This document shows positions 8,406 to 17,394 of a DNA stretch of 64,000 nt, in pieces. The stretch spans positions 806,001 to 870,000 of the forward strand of contig NZ_CP009434.1 in assembly GCF_000960995.1 (NCBI RefSeq), written 5' to 3'. A program made the position numbers and the translations under genes. The notes under the pieces were generated by a model. That model ran no database searches, was not told the DNA's origin, and saw nothing but the letters and a program-made list of their open reading frames with translations. How positions within the stretch are numbered: position 1 is the first letter of the stretch; each line of letters starts with the position of its first letter. The stretch is from Burkholderia glumae LMG 2196 = ATCC 33617. Lineage in GTDB: Bacteria > Pseudomonadota > Gammaproteobacteria > Burkholderiales > Burkholderiaceae.

Positions 8406-9536
8406 ATGAATGCCGCCTGCCCGCCCTGTCCGCCCAGCCCGCTCGGGCCCGCCTTCGCGCCGGGAGCCGCGTCGCCGCCCGCCTGCCCGCAGCCGGTGAG
8501 GCGGCTCGCGTCGCTCGCGCTGCTCGGCGCGATGTCGGTGCTGCTGAGCGCCTGCGAACGGCAGGGCGCGCACGATGCCGGCACCCCCGCCGCGTCCGGC
8601 GCCGCGGGCATGAGTGCGCCGGCCTTGGCCGCCGCCCGGGTCGCAACGGCCGATCCTGGCGCGGCTGCCGCTTCGTCGTCGGCGGCTGCCGCCGGGCTCG
8701 GACGCGCCGACCTGATGCGCGCGGTGTTCCCGCGCTGGCACGAAGGCAACGATCCCGGCGCGCGCGACGTCGAGGTCGAGTTGCCCGAGCGCGACGATGC
8801 GGGACGAATTCGCCGCGCGGACGGCGCCGCGAAGACGATCGCGGCCCGCGTCGAGATCGCGCCGCGCGAAGTGATCCGCCTCGACGACACGCATGCGGTG
8901 ATGCTGACCGAGGGCGTCAGCGTCGACGACGGCGGGGTGCGCGACGACAGCTACGCATCGGGCGCCTGGCTCGGCGCCTACTTCTTCCGTCGCGACGCGG
9001 CGGGCTGGGTGCTCGAACGGCGCGTGGACGGCGTGGACTACCTCGGCGTGGCCGGCACGCTGGGCGAAACCAGCGTCGCGCGCATCGGGGCCGGCGAGTT
9101 CGGCCTGGTCGTGACGGGGGGCGGATGCTGGCAGGGCTTCTGCGGCACCTGGGCCTCGGTCTACGGGATCAGGCCGGGACGCATCGCGACCTACGCGAGC
9201 ACGATCCCGACCGACGGCAACAACCTCGGCGCGAGCGGCGATTGCGACGCGGCGCTGAAGGCGGCCGAGGCGGCGCACGGCGCGGCGAGCGAAACCGACC
9301 TGATCGCGACGGCCGACGCGGGCAGCCCGCCGTCGTGCTTCGACATCAACGGCAAGCTCTCGCTTGCCGCGGCCGCCGACGGCACGAGCGAGATGCGCAT
9401 CCACTTCGACGGCGCGCAGACCTCGGGCCCCGGCGACGAGCCCGCCGTGCGCCTGATCCATCAGACGGCGGTGTACCGGCTGCGCGACGGCAAATACATG
9501 CTGGCGAGTGGGCGCAACCCGGTGCCGGCGTTCTAG
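8406..9536 (+). CDS. hypothetical lipoprotein
   Basis: This 376-residue ORF has a hydrophobic stretch ending in a lipobox (LLSAC, Cys about residue 44), which points to an outer-membrane lipoprotein. The lipoprotein signal itself would begin near an in-frame GTG at 8496 (VRRLASLALLG), so the first 30 Pro/Cys-rich residues may not be translated. The mature part looks like a periplasmic beta-rich domain containing a GGGCWQGFCGTW motif and a pair of further Cys residues. I do not recognise a named family. A strong hairpin follows the stop. Confidence 0.7.
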   Translation: MNAACPPCPPSPLGPAFAPGAASPPACPQPVRRLASLALLGAMSVLLSACERQGAHDAGTPAASGAAGMSAPALAAARVATADPGAAAASSSAAAAGLGRADLMRAVFPRWHEGNDPGARDVEVELPERDDAGRIRRADGAAKTIAARVEIAPREVIRLDDTHAVMLTEGVSVDDGGVRDDSYASGAWLGAYFFRRDAAGWVLERRVDGVDYLGVAGTLGETSVARIGAGEFGLVVTGGGCWQGFCGTWASVYGIRPGRIATYASTIPTDGNNLGASGDCDAALKAAEAAHGAASETDLIATADAGSPPSCFDINGKLSLAAAADGTSEMRIHFDGAQTSGPGDEPAVRLIHQTAVYRLRDGKYMLASGRNPVPAF

Positions 9537-9538
9537 CC

Positions 9539-9565
9539 GGCCCGGCGCGGCCAGCCGGCCGGGCC
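9539..9565 (+). terminator. GC-rich hairpin after the lipoprotein gene
   Basis: A 7-bp perfect stem (GGCCCGG at 9539-9545 with CCGGGCC at 9559-9565) starts 3 bases after the stop codon. There is no T-run, so it may act as a weak or Rho-assisted terminator or as 3'-end protection. Confidence 0.4.
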
Positions 9566-10057
9566 CCCCGGGGCTGGCGGATCGCGTTCTCGCGCCGTGG
9601 CGCGCGCCGCTGCCCCGGCACCGAACCGGTTCGGCCGTGCGTCGCGCCGCTCGTCGCCATCGTCCCGTCGGACTGTCGGTGCCGAAGCCCTCTGCGCCCG
9701 TATCGCCGGCGGCCGCCGCGAATCAACCGGCGCGACGCGGTGGGCCGGCGCATGCCACGCCATGCGGCGCTTTCGATGCGCCGCGAAACCGCCGCTCGCG
9801 AGCGTGCCGTCACACGCTGCCCATGCCCATCAACGCATCGCGGCGAGCGCAGTGCCGGCGTCGATTGGTCGGTAATCCGAAAGGAAGCGGCGAGGCCCTC
9901 GATAACCACGCCGGGCGGCCGCGAGCCGATTGCATGGCGCGCTGTTTCACTATCTGCGCCTGACGCGATGTCCTAGCTGTTTTCATTGTTTCTGGCTCTG
10001 TTGGCCGTGACGTGGCGAGGCTATCTTGACGCCGATAGAATCATCGATGGAGCGAGA
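9566..10057. other. intergenic stretch, no gene recognised
   Basis: About 490 bp with only arginine-rich shadow frames. The last 60 bases carry the ribosome-binding site (GGAG at 10049-10052) of the acetyltransferase gene. I see no repeat or RNA-like structure. Confidence 0.6.
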
Positions 10058-10516
10058 ATGGAACCCGTAATCGACTTCCGGCATCTCGAGACGCCGGCCG
10101 ACCTGACGGCCGCCTACGACGTGATGCGCGCGCTGCGCCCGCACCTGGCCGGCGTGGATGCGTTCGTCGCGCAGCTCGACCGGCAGCGCGCCGAGGGCTA
10201 CCGGCTGCTGGCCGCCGTGCAAGGCCCGCGCGTGCTGGGCCTGTCCGGCTACCGGCACCAGACGAACCTGCTGTACGGCCGTTTCGTCTATGTCGACGAT
10301 CTCGTCGTCGATCCGGCCTTGCAGCGCCATCAGATCGGCGCGCGCCTGCTCGACGCGACGCGGACCATCGCACGCGAGAGCGGCTGTGCGCATTTCGTGC
10401 TCGACACCGGCCTGCACATGCCGCTCGCGCAACGTTTCTATTTTCGCAACGGCATGCTCGCGAAAGGCATGCATTTCGTCGAGCCGCTGAGCGCCCTGGA
10501 GACGACTGCACGATGA
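10058..10516 (+). CDS. GNAT family N-acetyltransferase
   Basis: This 152-residue protein has the GNAT core: strand beta4 with VDDLVVDPALQRHQIGARLL, in which the QRHQIGA loop is the acetyl-CoA pyrophosphate-binding motif A, followed by a helix and CAHFVLDTG. It transfers an acetyl group from acetyl-CoA to an unknown amine. The ATG at 10058 follows GGAG by 5 bases; a longer frame from 9986 lacks a plausible start. Its stop overlaps the start of the next gene (ATGA at 10513), so the two are translationally coupled. Confidence 0.85.
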   Translation: MEPVIDFRHLETPADLTAAYDVMRALRPHLAGVDAFVAQLDRQRAEGYRLLAAVQGPRVLGLSGYRHQTNLLYGRFVYVDDLVVDPALQRHQIGARLLDATRTIARESGCAHFVLDTGLHMPLAQRFYFRNGMLAKGMHFVEPLSALETTAR

Positions 10517-11166
10517 AGCTGCTGCTGCTCAATGCGAGCCCGTTCGGCGAGGCGAGCCACGCCTACGGGCTCGCGCGCGAGACGGTGGACGCGCTGCGCC
10601 GCCAGGAGGCCGCCGATGGCCGCGAATTCACGCTGATCGAGCGCGACCTGGCGGCCACGCCGCTGCCGCCCATCACGCCCGCCTACGCGAGCGCGATCAC
10701 CTCGCGCACGCCCGATGCCGCGCAGTTCGCGCTGTCGGAGGAACTGGTGCTCGAGATCGAGGCAACCGACTGCCTCGTGATCGCCACACCGATGCACAAC
10801 TTCACCGTGCCGGCCGCGCTCAAGCTCTGGATCGACTACGTGCTGCGAATCAACCGCACGTTCGCGGGTACGCCGGAAGGCAAGGTGGGGCTGATGCAGG
10901 ACCGGCCGACCTTCGTGATCGTGGGCTCGGGCGGCATACACAGCGGCCCGAACGCGCGCCAGACCGATTTCCTCACGCCCTACCTCGGCTACGCGCTCGG
11001 CACGATCGGGATCCGCAACGTGCGTTTCTTCCTGCTGCAAGGGCTGGTGATGGGCGAGGCGGCGGTGCAGGCCGAACTCGCGCGCGAACGCGCCGCGCTG
11101 CGCCGCTGCGTGCCGTTCTCGGCGCTGCCCGCGAGCGACTCCGGGCAGCCGGCCGCGGCCAGCTGA
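10513..11166 (+). CDS. FMN-dependent NAD(P)H oxidoreductase (AzoR-like flavodoxin fold)
   Basis: The 217-residue protein has the flavodoxin-like fold of the NQO/AzoR family. The N-terminal strand and phosphate loop MKLLLLNASPFGEASHAYGLA bind FMN, ATPMHNFTVPAALKLWIDYVLR forms the second FMN contact, and VIVGSGGIHSG the third. Such enzymes carry out two-electron reduction of quinones, azo dyes or nitro compounds. It is coupled to the upstream acetyltransferase through a 4-bp overlap. Together they could detoxify a reactive aromatic; that is inference. Confidence 0.85.
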   Translation: MKLLLLNASPFGEASHAYGLARETVDALRRQEAADGREFTLIERDLAATPLPPITPAYASAITSRTPDAAQFALSEELVLEIEATDCLVIATPMHNFTVPAALKLWIDYVLRINRTFAGTPEGKVGLMQDRPTFVIVGSGGIHSGPNARQTDFLTPYLGYALGTIGIRNVRFFLLQGLVMGEAAVQAELARERAALRRCVPFSALPASDSGQPAAAS

Positions 11167-11311
11167 GGCCGCGGGCGCCGGGCGATGGCGCACTCGCGCG
11201 GTCCGTGCGGGGCCGCCGCTGCGCAGCGCGGGGCGTCGGCTTCGAGCCGCGCCCGGCCCGGTTTCGCCGGCGGTCCGCCCGCCCGCGCATGCGCAACCGT
11301 GTCGGCCCCGG

Positions 11312-12790
11312 CTAGGCGTCGTAGACCTGCCGCAGCGCCCGCGCGTAGCGCTGCGCGGCCTCGCGGTCGATCACGTTGGCGAAGCCGAGCACGGCACCGC
11401 GCCGCGTCTGCTTCGCGCGGCTGTTCGCATACCACTCCGACAGCGCGCTGACGCCGAGCCCCGCCGCGCGCGCGCGCGCGGCGAAGTCGAGATCGTCGAT
11501 CGCCGCAGCGCCTTCGAAGCCGATCGCGAGATGCATGCCGCCCGGCGGCACGTCGATGCGCAGCCGCGCGCCGAACGCGTCGCGCAGCGCCTCCACCATC
11601 AGCCCGCGGCGCTCCGCATACAGCGCGCGCATCCGTTTCAGGTGCCGCGCGAAATGGCCCTGCGCGATGAAGTCGGCCACGCCGGCCTGCAGCAGGTACG
11701 GCGAGGCGGCGTTCATGGTCTGGCAGATCCGCAGGAGGCGCGCGGTGGCGCGCTCGGGCACCACCACGTAGGCGAGCCGCAGGCCCGGCACCATTACCTT
11801 GCTGAAGGTGCCGCAATAGATCACGCGGTCGTGCCGGTCCAGGCTCTTCAGCGCGGGCAGCGGCCGGCCCGCGTAGCGGAACTCGCTATCGTAGTCGTCC
11901 TCGATCACCCAGCTGCCGGCGCGCGAGGCCCAGTCCAGCAGCGCCATGCGGCGTGACAGCGAGAGCGTGACGCCGAGCGGGCTCTGGTGCGAGGGCGTCA
12001 CCACCGCGAAGCGCGCCTCGGGGGCGAGTGCCGCGCCGCGTTCCACCATCAGCCCCTCGGCATCCACCGGCACCGGCACCAGTTCCATGCCCGCATCGAC
12101 CAGAAAGCGCCGCGCGAGCAGATAGCCGGGATCCTCGAACCACATGCGCTCGCCCGGCGCGGCGAGCGCACGCAGCACCAGTTCGAGCGTGGCGCGATAG
12201 CCGCCCGTCACGAATACCTGGTCCGGCGTGCATGCCACGCCGCGCGACAGTCCGAGGTAGGTGGCGATCTTCTCGCGCAGCAGCAGATAGCCGCGCGGAT
12301 CGGGATAGGCGAGCGAGGCCGTTTCGGCGCGCCGCAGGCGGTAGGCGACCAGCCGGCTCCAGACCTTGCGCGGGAACGCGTCGAGTGCGGGCAGCCCCGG
12401 CTGCAGCGGCAGCGGTTCGCTGCCGCGCTCGCCGGGCGGGCGGCCGGGATCGGCTGCGGCCGGCTTGTCCTTCGGCGCGGCGGCGCTGGCGCGCGAAGCT
12501 CGCGCCGCGCCGCGCAGCGCCGCCTGCGGCAGCGACGGCGAGACATAGGTGCCGGCCGCGCCGCGCACCTGCAGATAGCCTTCGTCGATGAGAATCCGGT
12601 AGGCCGTTTCGATCGTGCCGCGCGCCGTGTTCAACTCGGTGGCGAGGCCGCGCACGGCGGGCACGCGATCGCCGGGGCGCAGGTGCCCGGCGCGGATCGC
12701 GAGCTTGAAGCGCTCGCAGATCTGCAGGTAGATGGGCAACTGCAGGCGCCGGTCGATGTCGAGCTTCAGGTCGCGGTCGCGGTGGGTCAT
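11312..12790 (-). CDS. MocR/PdxR family regulator (GntR-aminotransferase fusion)
   Basis: This 492-residue protein has an N-terminal GntR winged helix (LPIYLQICERFKLAIRAGHLRPGDRVPAVRGLATEL, about residues 17-52), a linker of roughly 60 residues, and a type-I aminotransferase domain (about 125-492). The PLP lysine lies in YCGTFSKVMVPGLRLAY. MocR proteins use PLP as an effector-binding cofactor. Usually they regulate a divergent neighbour, but here the upstream 400 bp hold no recognisable gene and the GNAT/oxidoreductase pair converges on it. The target is therefore unclear. Confidence 0.9.
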   Translation of the reverse strand: MTHRDRDLKLDIDRRLQLPIYLQICERFKLAIRAGHLRPGDRVPAVRGLATELNTARGTIETAYRILIDEGYLQVRGAAGTYVSPSLPQAALRGAARASRASAAAPKDKPAAADPGRPPGERGSEPLPLQPGLPALDAFPRKVWSRLVAYRLRRAETASLAYPDPRGYLLLREKIATYLGLSRGVACTPDQVFVTGGYRATLELVLRALAAPGERMWFEDPGYLLARRFLVDAGMELVPVPVDAEGLMVERGAALAPEARFAVVTPSHQSPLGVTLSLSRRMALLDWASRAGSWVIEDDYDSEFRYAGRPLPALKSLDRHDRVIYCGTFSKVMVPGLRLAYVVVPERATARLLRICQTMNAASPYLLQAGVADFIAQGHFARHLKRMRALYAERRGLMVEALRDAFGARLRIDVPPGGMHLAIGFEGAAAIDDLDFAARARAAGLGVSALSEWYANSRAKQTRRGAVLGFANVIDREAAQRYARALRQVYDA

Positions 12791-13186
12791 CGGGGGACTG
12801 TTGGACTGCTCGGGTGTGGTGAAGCGTGTGAAATCAGTGAGCCGTCATTGTCGCATGAGGAACGTGGCGCCGGCGCCGGGCCGGACGTTCGAGCAAATCA
12901 TGCGCGGCAAAACTGCGATGAAATTTCCAACCCGGATAAGGTTTATCGCAATGAAACGTGCGCGGCGCCGCAGGAAAAGGACCAGGAAAACAGCAATGCG
13001 CGGCAGCAAAGGCGGCTTGCAATCCTAAAGAACGACTAACTAATCCGAACCAGGTGAGGTGGCGGCGCGCGGGGAGCGGGGGATTCGGCTGCGGGGCGCG
13101 AGGTCAAGGCGTTCTAATATCGGATCCGCTCGGCGGGGATCCATCCGCCGCGCGCCGCGCGCGCGGGCACGGCGGGCGGCAGGCGC
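12791..13186. other. intergenic stretch upstream of the MocR gene
   Basis: About 400 bp with only shadow frames. It must contain the promoter of the MocR gene and the 3' region of the 77-residue gene. AT-richer segments near 12900-13040 are the likeliest promoter or operator location. No clear dyad was found. Confidence 0.5.
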
Positions 13187-13420
13187 TCATTGCTGCGCGA
13201 GCCATTCGTCGATCGAATCCCGGGCGCGCTGCTCGACCATGCTGATCGCCATCAGTACGTCGATCTTGGTGCGCGGGATCGTCAGCTCGACGGGCGGCAG
13301 CGTCGTGTCGCGATACGCGTCGTCGACGCCGTGGATCTTCGCGCTGCAATACCACTGCGTGCCGGTATCGTCCGGCAAGACGTCCGTGGACACGCGAAAC
13401 CCACGATGCTCGAAAGACAT
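13187..13420 (-). CDS. conserved-looking small hypothetical protein
   Basis: The 77-residue acidic protein (starts MSFEHRGFRVSTDV, ends DSIDEWLAQQ) has balanced composition and no Arg-rich bias, so it is a real gene and not a shadow frame. There is no signal peptide or membrane helix. An AGGAG-type site (CCAGGAGG on the minus strand) lies close before the ATG. I do not recognise its family. It stands alone between gene-poor stretches. Confidence 0.7.
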   Translation of the reverse strand: MSFEHRGFRVSTDVLPDDTGTQWYCSAKIHGVDDAYRDTTLPPVELTIPRTKIDVLMAISMVEQRARDSIDEWLAQQ

Positions 13421-14631
13421 ATCTCCTCCTGGTGTACTGCGGTGTGCAAGCCGATCGAAAGCCCGCGGCGAGCCGCCGCGGGTGGCGTCATGCTAGCACC
13501 TTCGCCACGCGTATGCCGCGTGTGCCGTGCCCGCTCGGGCGGCTGCCCGCAGGCCGCCGGGCGGCGGGTTCACGGTCGCCGCCGGCCCGCCACCTCACCC
13601 TGCGATCCGCGGCATGGAAGCGGCGCCTCCTCCAGCGCGGCGTGGTGCTCGACGGCCGCGCGTTCGGCAGCGGCTGCGGCCAAGCCGACATCGGCGCCGC
13701 GCCGCGTTGCCGGCAACCCGCCCGGATGCTTATCAGTATCGCGAATAAATTGCGATTGCCTCCTGGCGGGAATTAAATCGAGTGCAGCCCGTTCCGCGGA
13801 TTTTGGGGGATTTCGATTTAATCCGATGCTGAAGATTATGATTTGGAATTGTCGACGCGCGCTGCGAACCGCGATTTGTGCATTTCATGGAGCGGGCTGT
13901 CGCTGGCGGGTGGCGCCCGCGCATGACAGCGAGACGAAAATGCGGCGGCGAGGCCAAGGTGAAATTCATTTAATCGCTGGCCGGCGCCGCGTTCAGGGAT
14001 TTTCGCGTGAAAAAAATTTGAAAATCGATTTCGGCCGGCGCCGTCCGAGCGAGCGAATGGCCGGCATTTTCGACGGCGATGGCGGCAGCCCGGCATGACC
14101 AGCGGACGCGCCGCGCATGACGAGGGGCAGACCGCTTGCGGCCACGCTAAGCTGCCCGCATCGACGGCGGCAGCAGGGTGGCGGAGTAGGCGCGGCATTG
14201 CGGGCAGGCGCGGCGCGGCTACCGGATCGGCGTCAAAAGTGTGAGGAATTCGGGAGGCAGGCGTACTGCCCGGAACGCATCGCGAACGTCATTGACGAGA
14301 AAAAGATCCGCGCCGCTCACGGCGCGGACCGTCAAGGCACCGGATAATGCCACCGGAATACGGGCCGGTGGCATTTCCGTGCAACGTATCTACTACGTCG
14401 CCGGCGAATAATCGCACGAATGTAATAAAAAAACTATGCCTGATTGTAAAATCCGCTGCCGGACTGCTAAAAATAACCACACCCTGCTGTAAATCGCAGT
14501 TGACAGCAGGCCATTAGTCTCGGCAATCGATTGCGCAAACGCTTGCGCTCGCGCGATTGGAAAGGACCCTCTGGAAGATATTCATCGGCACATTCCGATG
14601 ACGGCGCCGGCCGGTTCCGCGCGGCCCCCCC
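13421..14631. other. 1.2-kb gene-poor stretch with hairpins
   Basis: No frame here looks protein-like. The GC content falls clearly at 13740-14020 and 14380-14520. It contains three perfect inverted repeats: TCCGCGCC with GGCGCGGA (14307-14328), a 10-bp stem at 14347-14374, and CCTGCTGT with ACAGCAGG (14483-14510). These could mark a small RNA gene, terminators or regulatory DNA; no function can be assigned. Confidence 0.5.
14347..14374. terminator. perfect 10-bp hairpin, terminator-like
   Basis: ATGCCACCGG (14347-14356) pairs perfectly with CCGGTGGCAT (14365-14374) across an 8-base loop. Another 8-bp hairpin lies 20 bp before it (14307-14328). With no gene close by on either strand, the pair may be the end of an unannotated transcript. 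There is no long T-run. Confidence 0.35.
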
Positions 14632-15771
14632 TTACTGTTCGGCGGGAACCGTCAGCCGAAACGCGGCCGGCGTGGTGCCGCCCACATCGGGCGGCAGCGG
14701 CGAGGCCGCCCGCACGGCGCGCAGCACGGCGTCGTCCCAATCGGCGTCGCCGCTCGGCTGCACGATCACGGCCGACAGCAGCGTGCCGTCGGGCGCGCTG
14801 CGGATCTCCAGCGTCACGCGCCGGTCCGCCGTGCCGCGCCGCGTGACGAGCGGCGCAATGCGCTGCCGCACGCGCTCGGCATAGGCGGGCGAGGCCAGCG
14901 GCCCGGGCGCGGGAGGCGGCGGGGCCGCCGAGGCCGCCGCGTCGCGCGCATGCAACTGCGCGATCGCGTCGGTCTGGATCGAAATGAGCAGCCAGTCGCG
15001 CTGGGGCTGCGGCATCGCCATCACGGCGTGCTGCAGGGTGCGCAGGTTGCGGCACCAGGCATCGGCGGGTGCGCGGTCCGGATCGGCGGCGGTCGCGAGC
15101 GCGCGCCTCGCGGCCGGGTCGCGCTGCAACTGCAGGTCGATCGCGGCCGACAGCGCCTGCCTGCCCTGGCTGCGCTGCTCGGCGTTGATGGTGGCCAGCG
15201 GCGTGTTCAGCGCGGTGCGCTTCAGCGATTCATAGGTGATGCGGAAGTAGTCGTCGACCTCGCGCTCGGTGAGCTTCGCGAGCGACAGATAGCGCAGCAT
15301 CACGTCGCTCATGCTCTTCAGGCCGCCGCAGTCGGCGGGCGCGGCGTCGAGCACGCGCGTGCCGAGCGCGATGAAGGCGGAGCGGTCGGCACGCGAGACG
15401 CGCAGCGAGCCCTCGCTGAACAGCTCGGCGCGCCGCGTCGCGATCGAGCGGCCGAGCGCGTCCGGCCCGGGCTTGCCGAGCAGGCGGCGGATGTCGGGAT
15501 CGTCGCGCATCTTCTCGCGCCAGTGCGCGAGGATCGCGGCCTTCGGCGAATCGGGAGCGATGCCGTATTGCGCGACGAACGCATCGGTGGCGGCGTGTTC
15601 GAGCGTGAGCGGCGCCGCGCCGGACAGCGGCGTGGCCGGAGCCTCGGGCTCGCGCGCGGCCGAAGGCGGTGCGGCGGTGCCGCCGGCCGCGCAGGCGGCC
15701 AGCACGGCGAGCGCGGCGGCGCCGGCGCTACGGCGGGCGGCGCGCGCGGCAAAACCGGAAAGAGCCGGCAT
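14632..15771 (-). CDS. lipoprotein with C-terminal TonB-like domain
   Basis: This 379-residue protein has a lipoprotein-like signal with LAAC at about residues 24-27. The middle (about 55-275) is helical, with Cys residues at DCGGL and WCRNL, and I do not recognise it. A Pro/Ala linker (about 278-292) leads to a TonB/TolA-type C-terminal domain (VTLEIRSAPDGTLLSAVIV, then WDDAVLRAVRAASPLP). Classical TonB is anchored in the inner membrane by a helix; here the anchor appears to be a lipid, which is odd. No exbB or exbD genes are near, so a role in energised transport is doubtful; it may bind envelope partners. Confidence 0.75.
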   Translation of the reverse strand: MPALSGFAARAARRSAGAAALAVLAACAAGGTAAPPSAAREPEAPATPLSGAAPLTLEHAATDAFVAQYGIAPDSPKAAILAHWREKMRDDPDIRRLLGKPGPDALGRSIATRRAELFSEGSLRVSRADRSAFIALGTRVLDAAPADCGGLKSMSDVMLRYLSLAKLTEREVDDYFRITYESLKRTALNTPLATINAEQRSQGRQALSAAIDLQLQRDPAARRALATAADPDRAPADAWCRNLRTLQHAVMAMPQPQRDWLLISIQTDAIAQLHARDAAASAAPPPPAPGPLASPAYAERVRQRIAPLVTRRGTADRRVTLEIRSAPDGTLLSAVIVQPSGDADWDDAVLRAVRAASPLPPDVGGTTPAAFRLTVPAEQ

Positions 15772-15830
15772 GGCGGCCTCCGTGAGTGCGATGCAGGCAA
15801 TCTAGCATGCCGCCGCGGCGGCACGCAGGG

Positions 15831-16889
15831 CTACGGCATCATCGTCACGCGGACCGTTTCGCCGGGACACGTCTGCGCGTTGGCCGCGGCGATGGTCTTC
15901 GGCAGCCGCTGCTTGTCGGCCGCGACATTGGTGTAGTAGCGCATCGCGGCCGGCCCGGGCGGCGCGCCCGCTTCCCAGACGGCGGCCCACAAGCGGCCGT
16001 GGCCGTCGCTCATCAGCACCGACTTGGTATCGCAGGCGATGCCCTGCACGAACATCGAGGTGACGCGCGCGCCATTGCCGTCGAGGTTGTCGGCCTGCGT
16101 ATCGACGGCGCCGGCGCTGGCCACCATCGTCGCGTAGTCCTTGCCGAGCAGCCGGTGCAGCGCCTCGTCCTCGGCGGCGGTGCGCGCCACGCCGAGCGAG
16201 AGCAGCGTCGGCGTGGCGTTCGGGTCCTTCGCGGCAGCCACGTAATCGCCGCTGTAGTAGACGCCCACGCCGGCGCCGCAGGTGAACGCGTCGCCCTGCT
16301 GATCCACGCGCAGGCGGTTGAGCACGCGGCGGAAGGTCAGCGTGCAGCCCTGCGTGCTCATCTTCGCGTTGCCGACATAGCGCGCCAGGTCCGGCGACGC
16401 GAAGGTGGCCGTCTCGGACAGCGCGCCTGAATTCGCGCCCGCGACGGCGTCGAAGCTGAACAGGAAGCGCTGCGCGTTCGCCTGCGTGATGTCGAGCTGC
16501 GCGCCGGCATGGCCGCTCGCGTCCACGCGCTGCCAGCGCGTGTCCCAGCGAAACGGCGTGCCTGCGTGGCGCAGCACGACGAGGCGGTCGGCATAGAGGT
16601 TTCGCAGGCAGACCAGGTCGCCGCAGGCGTCGCGCGTGGCCCGCCAGGCGCGCTGGTCGTCGCGCCAGGCGGGCGAGCCGCTCACGCGCGCGTAGAGCTG
16701 GTGCAGCGTGTCGTCCTGCTTCGAGAGCCGCGGATCGGCGCAGATGCGTTTTTCGGTCGGCGTGGCCGCCTTCGTGCAGTCGAAGCTCGCGGCCCGGGCG
16801 GCGGCGGGCAGCGCGCCGAGGGGCAGGGCGCTGAGGGCGGCGAGCAGCAGCGCGCGGAGCGTCGCGGCCCGGTCGGTCGAGGATTTCAT
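15831..16889 (-). CDS. exported protein with LprI-type N-terminal domain
   Basis: This 352-residue protein has a Sec signal (residues 1-33) and then the LprI/DUF1311-like Cys motif: SFDCTKAATPTEKRICADPRLSKQDD, RDACGDLVCLRNLY. That domain occurs in lysozyme-inhibitor-type envelope proteins. The remaining 250 residues form an unrecognised beta-rich domain with three more Cys. GGAG precedes the ATG at 16889 by 6 bases; the longer open frame to 17369 is Arg/Pro-rich and not believable. It lies 59 bp upstream of the TonB-domain lipoprotein gene on the same strand, so the two may form an envelope operon. Confidence 0.8.
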   Translation of the reverse strand: MKSSTDRAATLRALLLAALSALPLGALPAAARAASFDCTKAATPTEKRICADPRLSKQDDTLHQLYARVSGSPAWRDDQRAWRATRDACGDLVCLRNLYADRLVVLRHAGTPFRWDTRWQRVDASGHAGAQLDITQANAQRFLFSFDAVAGANSGALSETATFASPDLARYVGNAKMSTQGCTLTFRRVLNRLRVDQQGDAFTCGAGVGVYYSGDYVAAAKDPNATPTLLSLGVARTAAEDEALHRLLGKDYATMVASAGAVDTQADNLDGNGARVTSMFVQGIACDTKSVLMSDGHGRLWAAVWEAGAPPGPAAMRYYTNVAADKQRLPKTIAAANAQTCPGETVRVTMMP

Positions 16890-17394
16890 ACGTCTCCGTG
16901 GGGTTGGCGGCGCGGGCAGGTGCCGCGGGTCCGCAGCCGGACCGCCGGATATCCTACGCGAAACCGGCTGCCGCGGAACACGGTAGACAGCGCCGGCGCG
17001 CCGTTCGTTCAGAACGAGGCGCCGATCTGAAGCTGGCGTATCCGCTACCGATCGCCGGTGCGCTTGACGACCGGAAAGCCGAGCTGGACCTCGAGCGGGC
17101 CGGCCGGCGGATGCAGGCCGATTCGCAGACCGATTCGCAGGCCGGGGCGTCGGCTGACGGGCAGGCGGGCACCGCGCCCGGCTCGATCCGAGGCAGGCCG
17201 TCGGTTCCGATATCGATGACCGTGAACGGATCGAGCGCGCACTCGCCGTCGACGGCCCGCCGGCCGGCATCGGCCCGACCCCGCCGCATCGCGCGGCGGC
17301 CGCGTCGCGATGCGGCCGAGGGCCCGGGCGGAGCGATCGCGCGGCGTGGACGCAGTCGGGCCGAGGCACGACGGCGAGCGCCGGCCCGCCGCGC
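16890..17394. other. intergenic stretch, no gene recognised
   Basis: About 500 bp between two minus-strand genes. It holds a short direct repeat of CGATTCGCAG near 17118-17140 and the promoter region of the LprI-domain gene. No protein-like frame is present. Confidence 0.5.
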
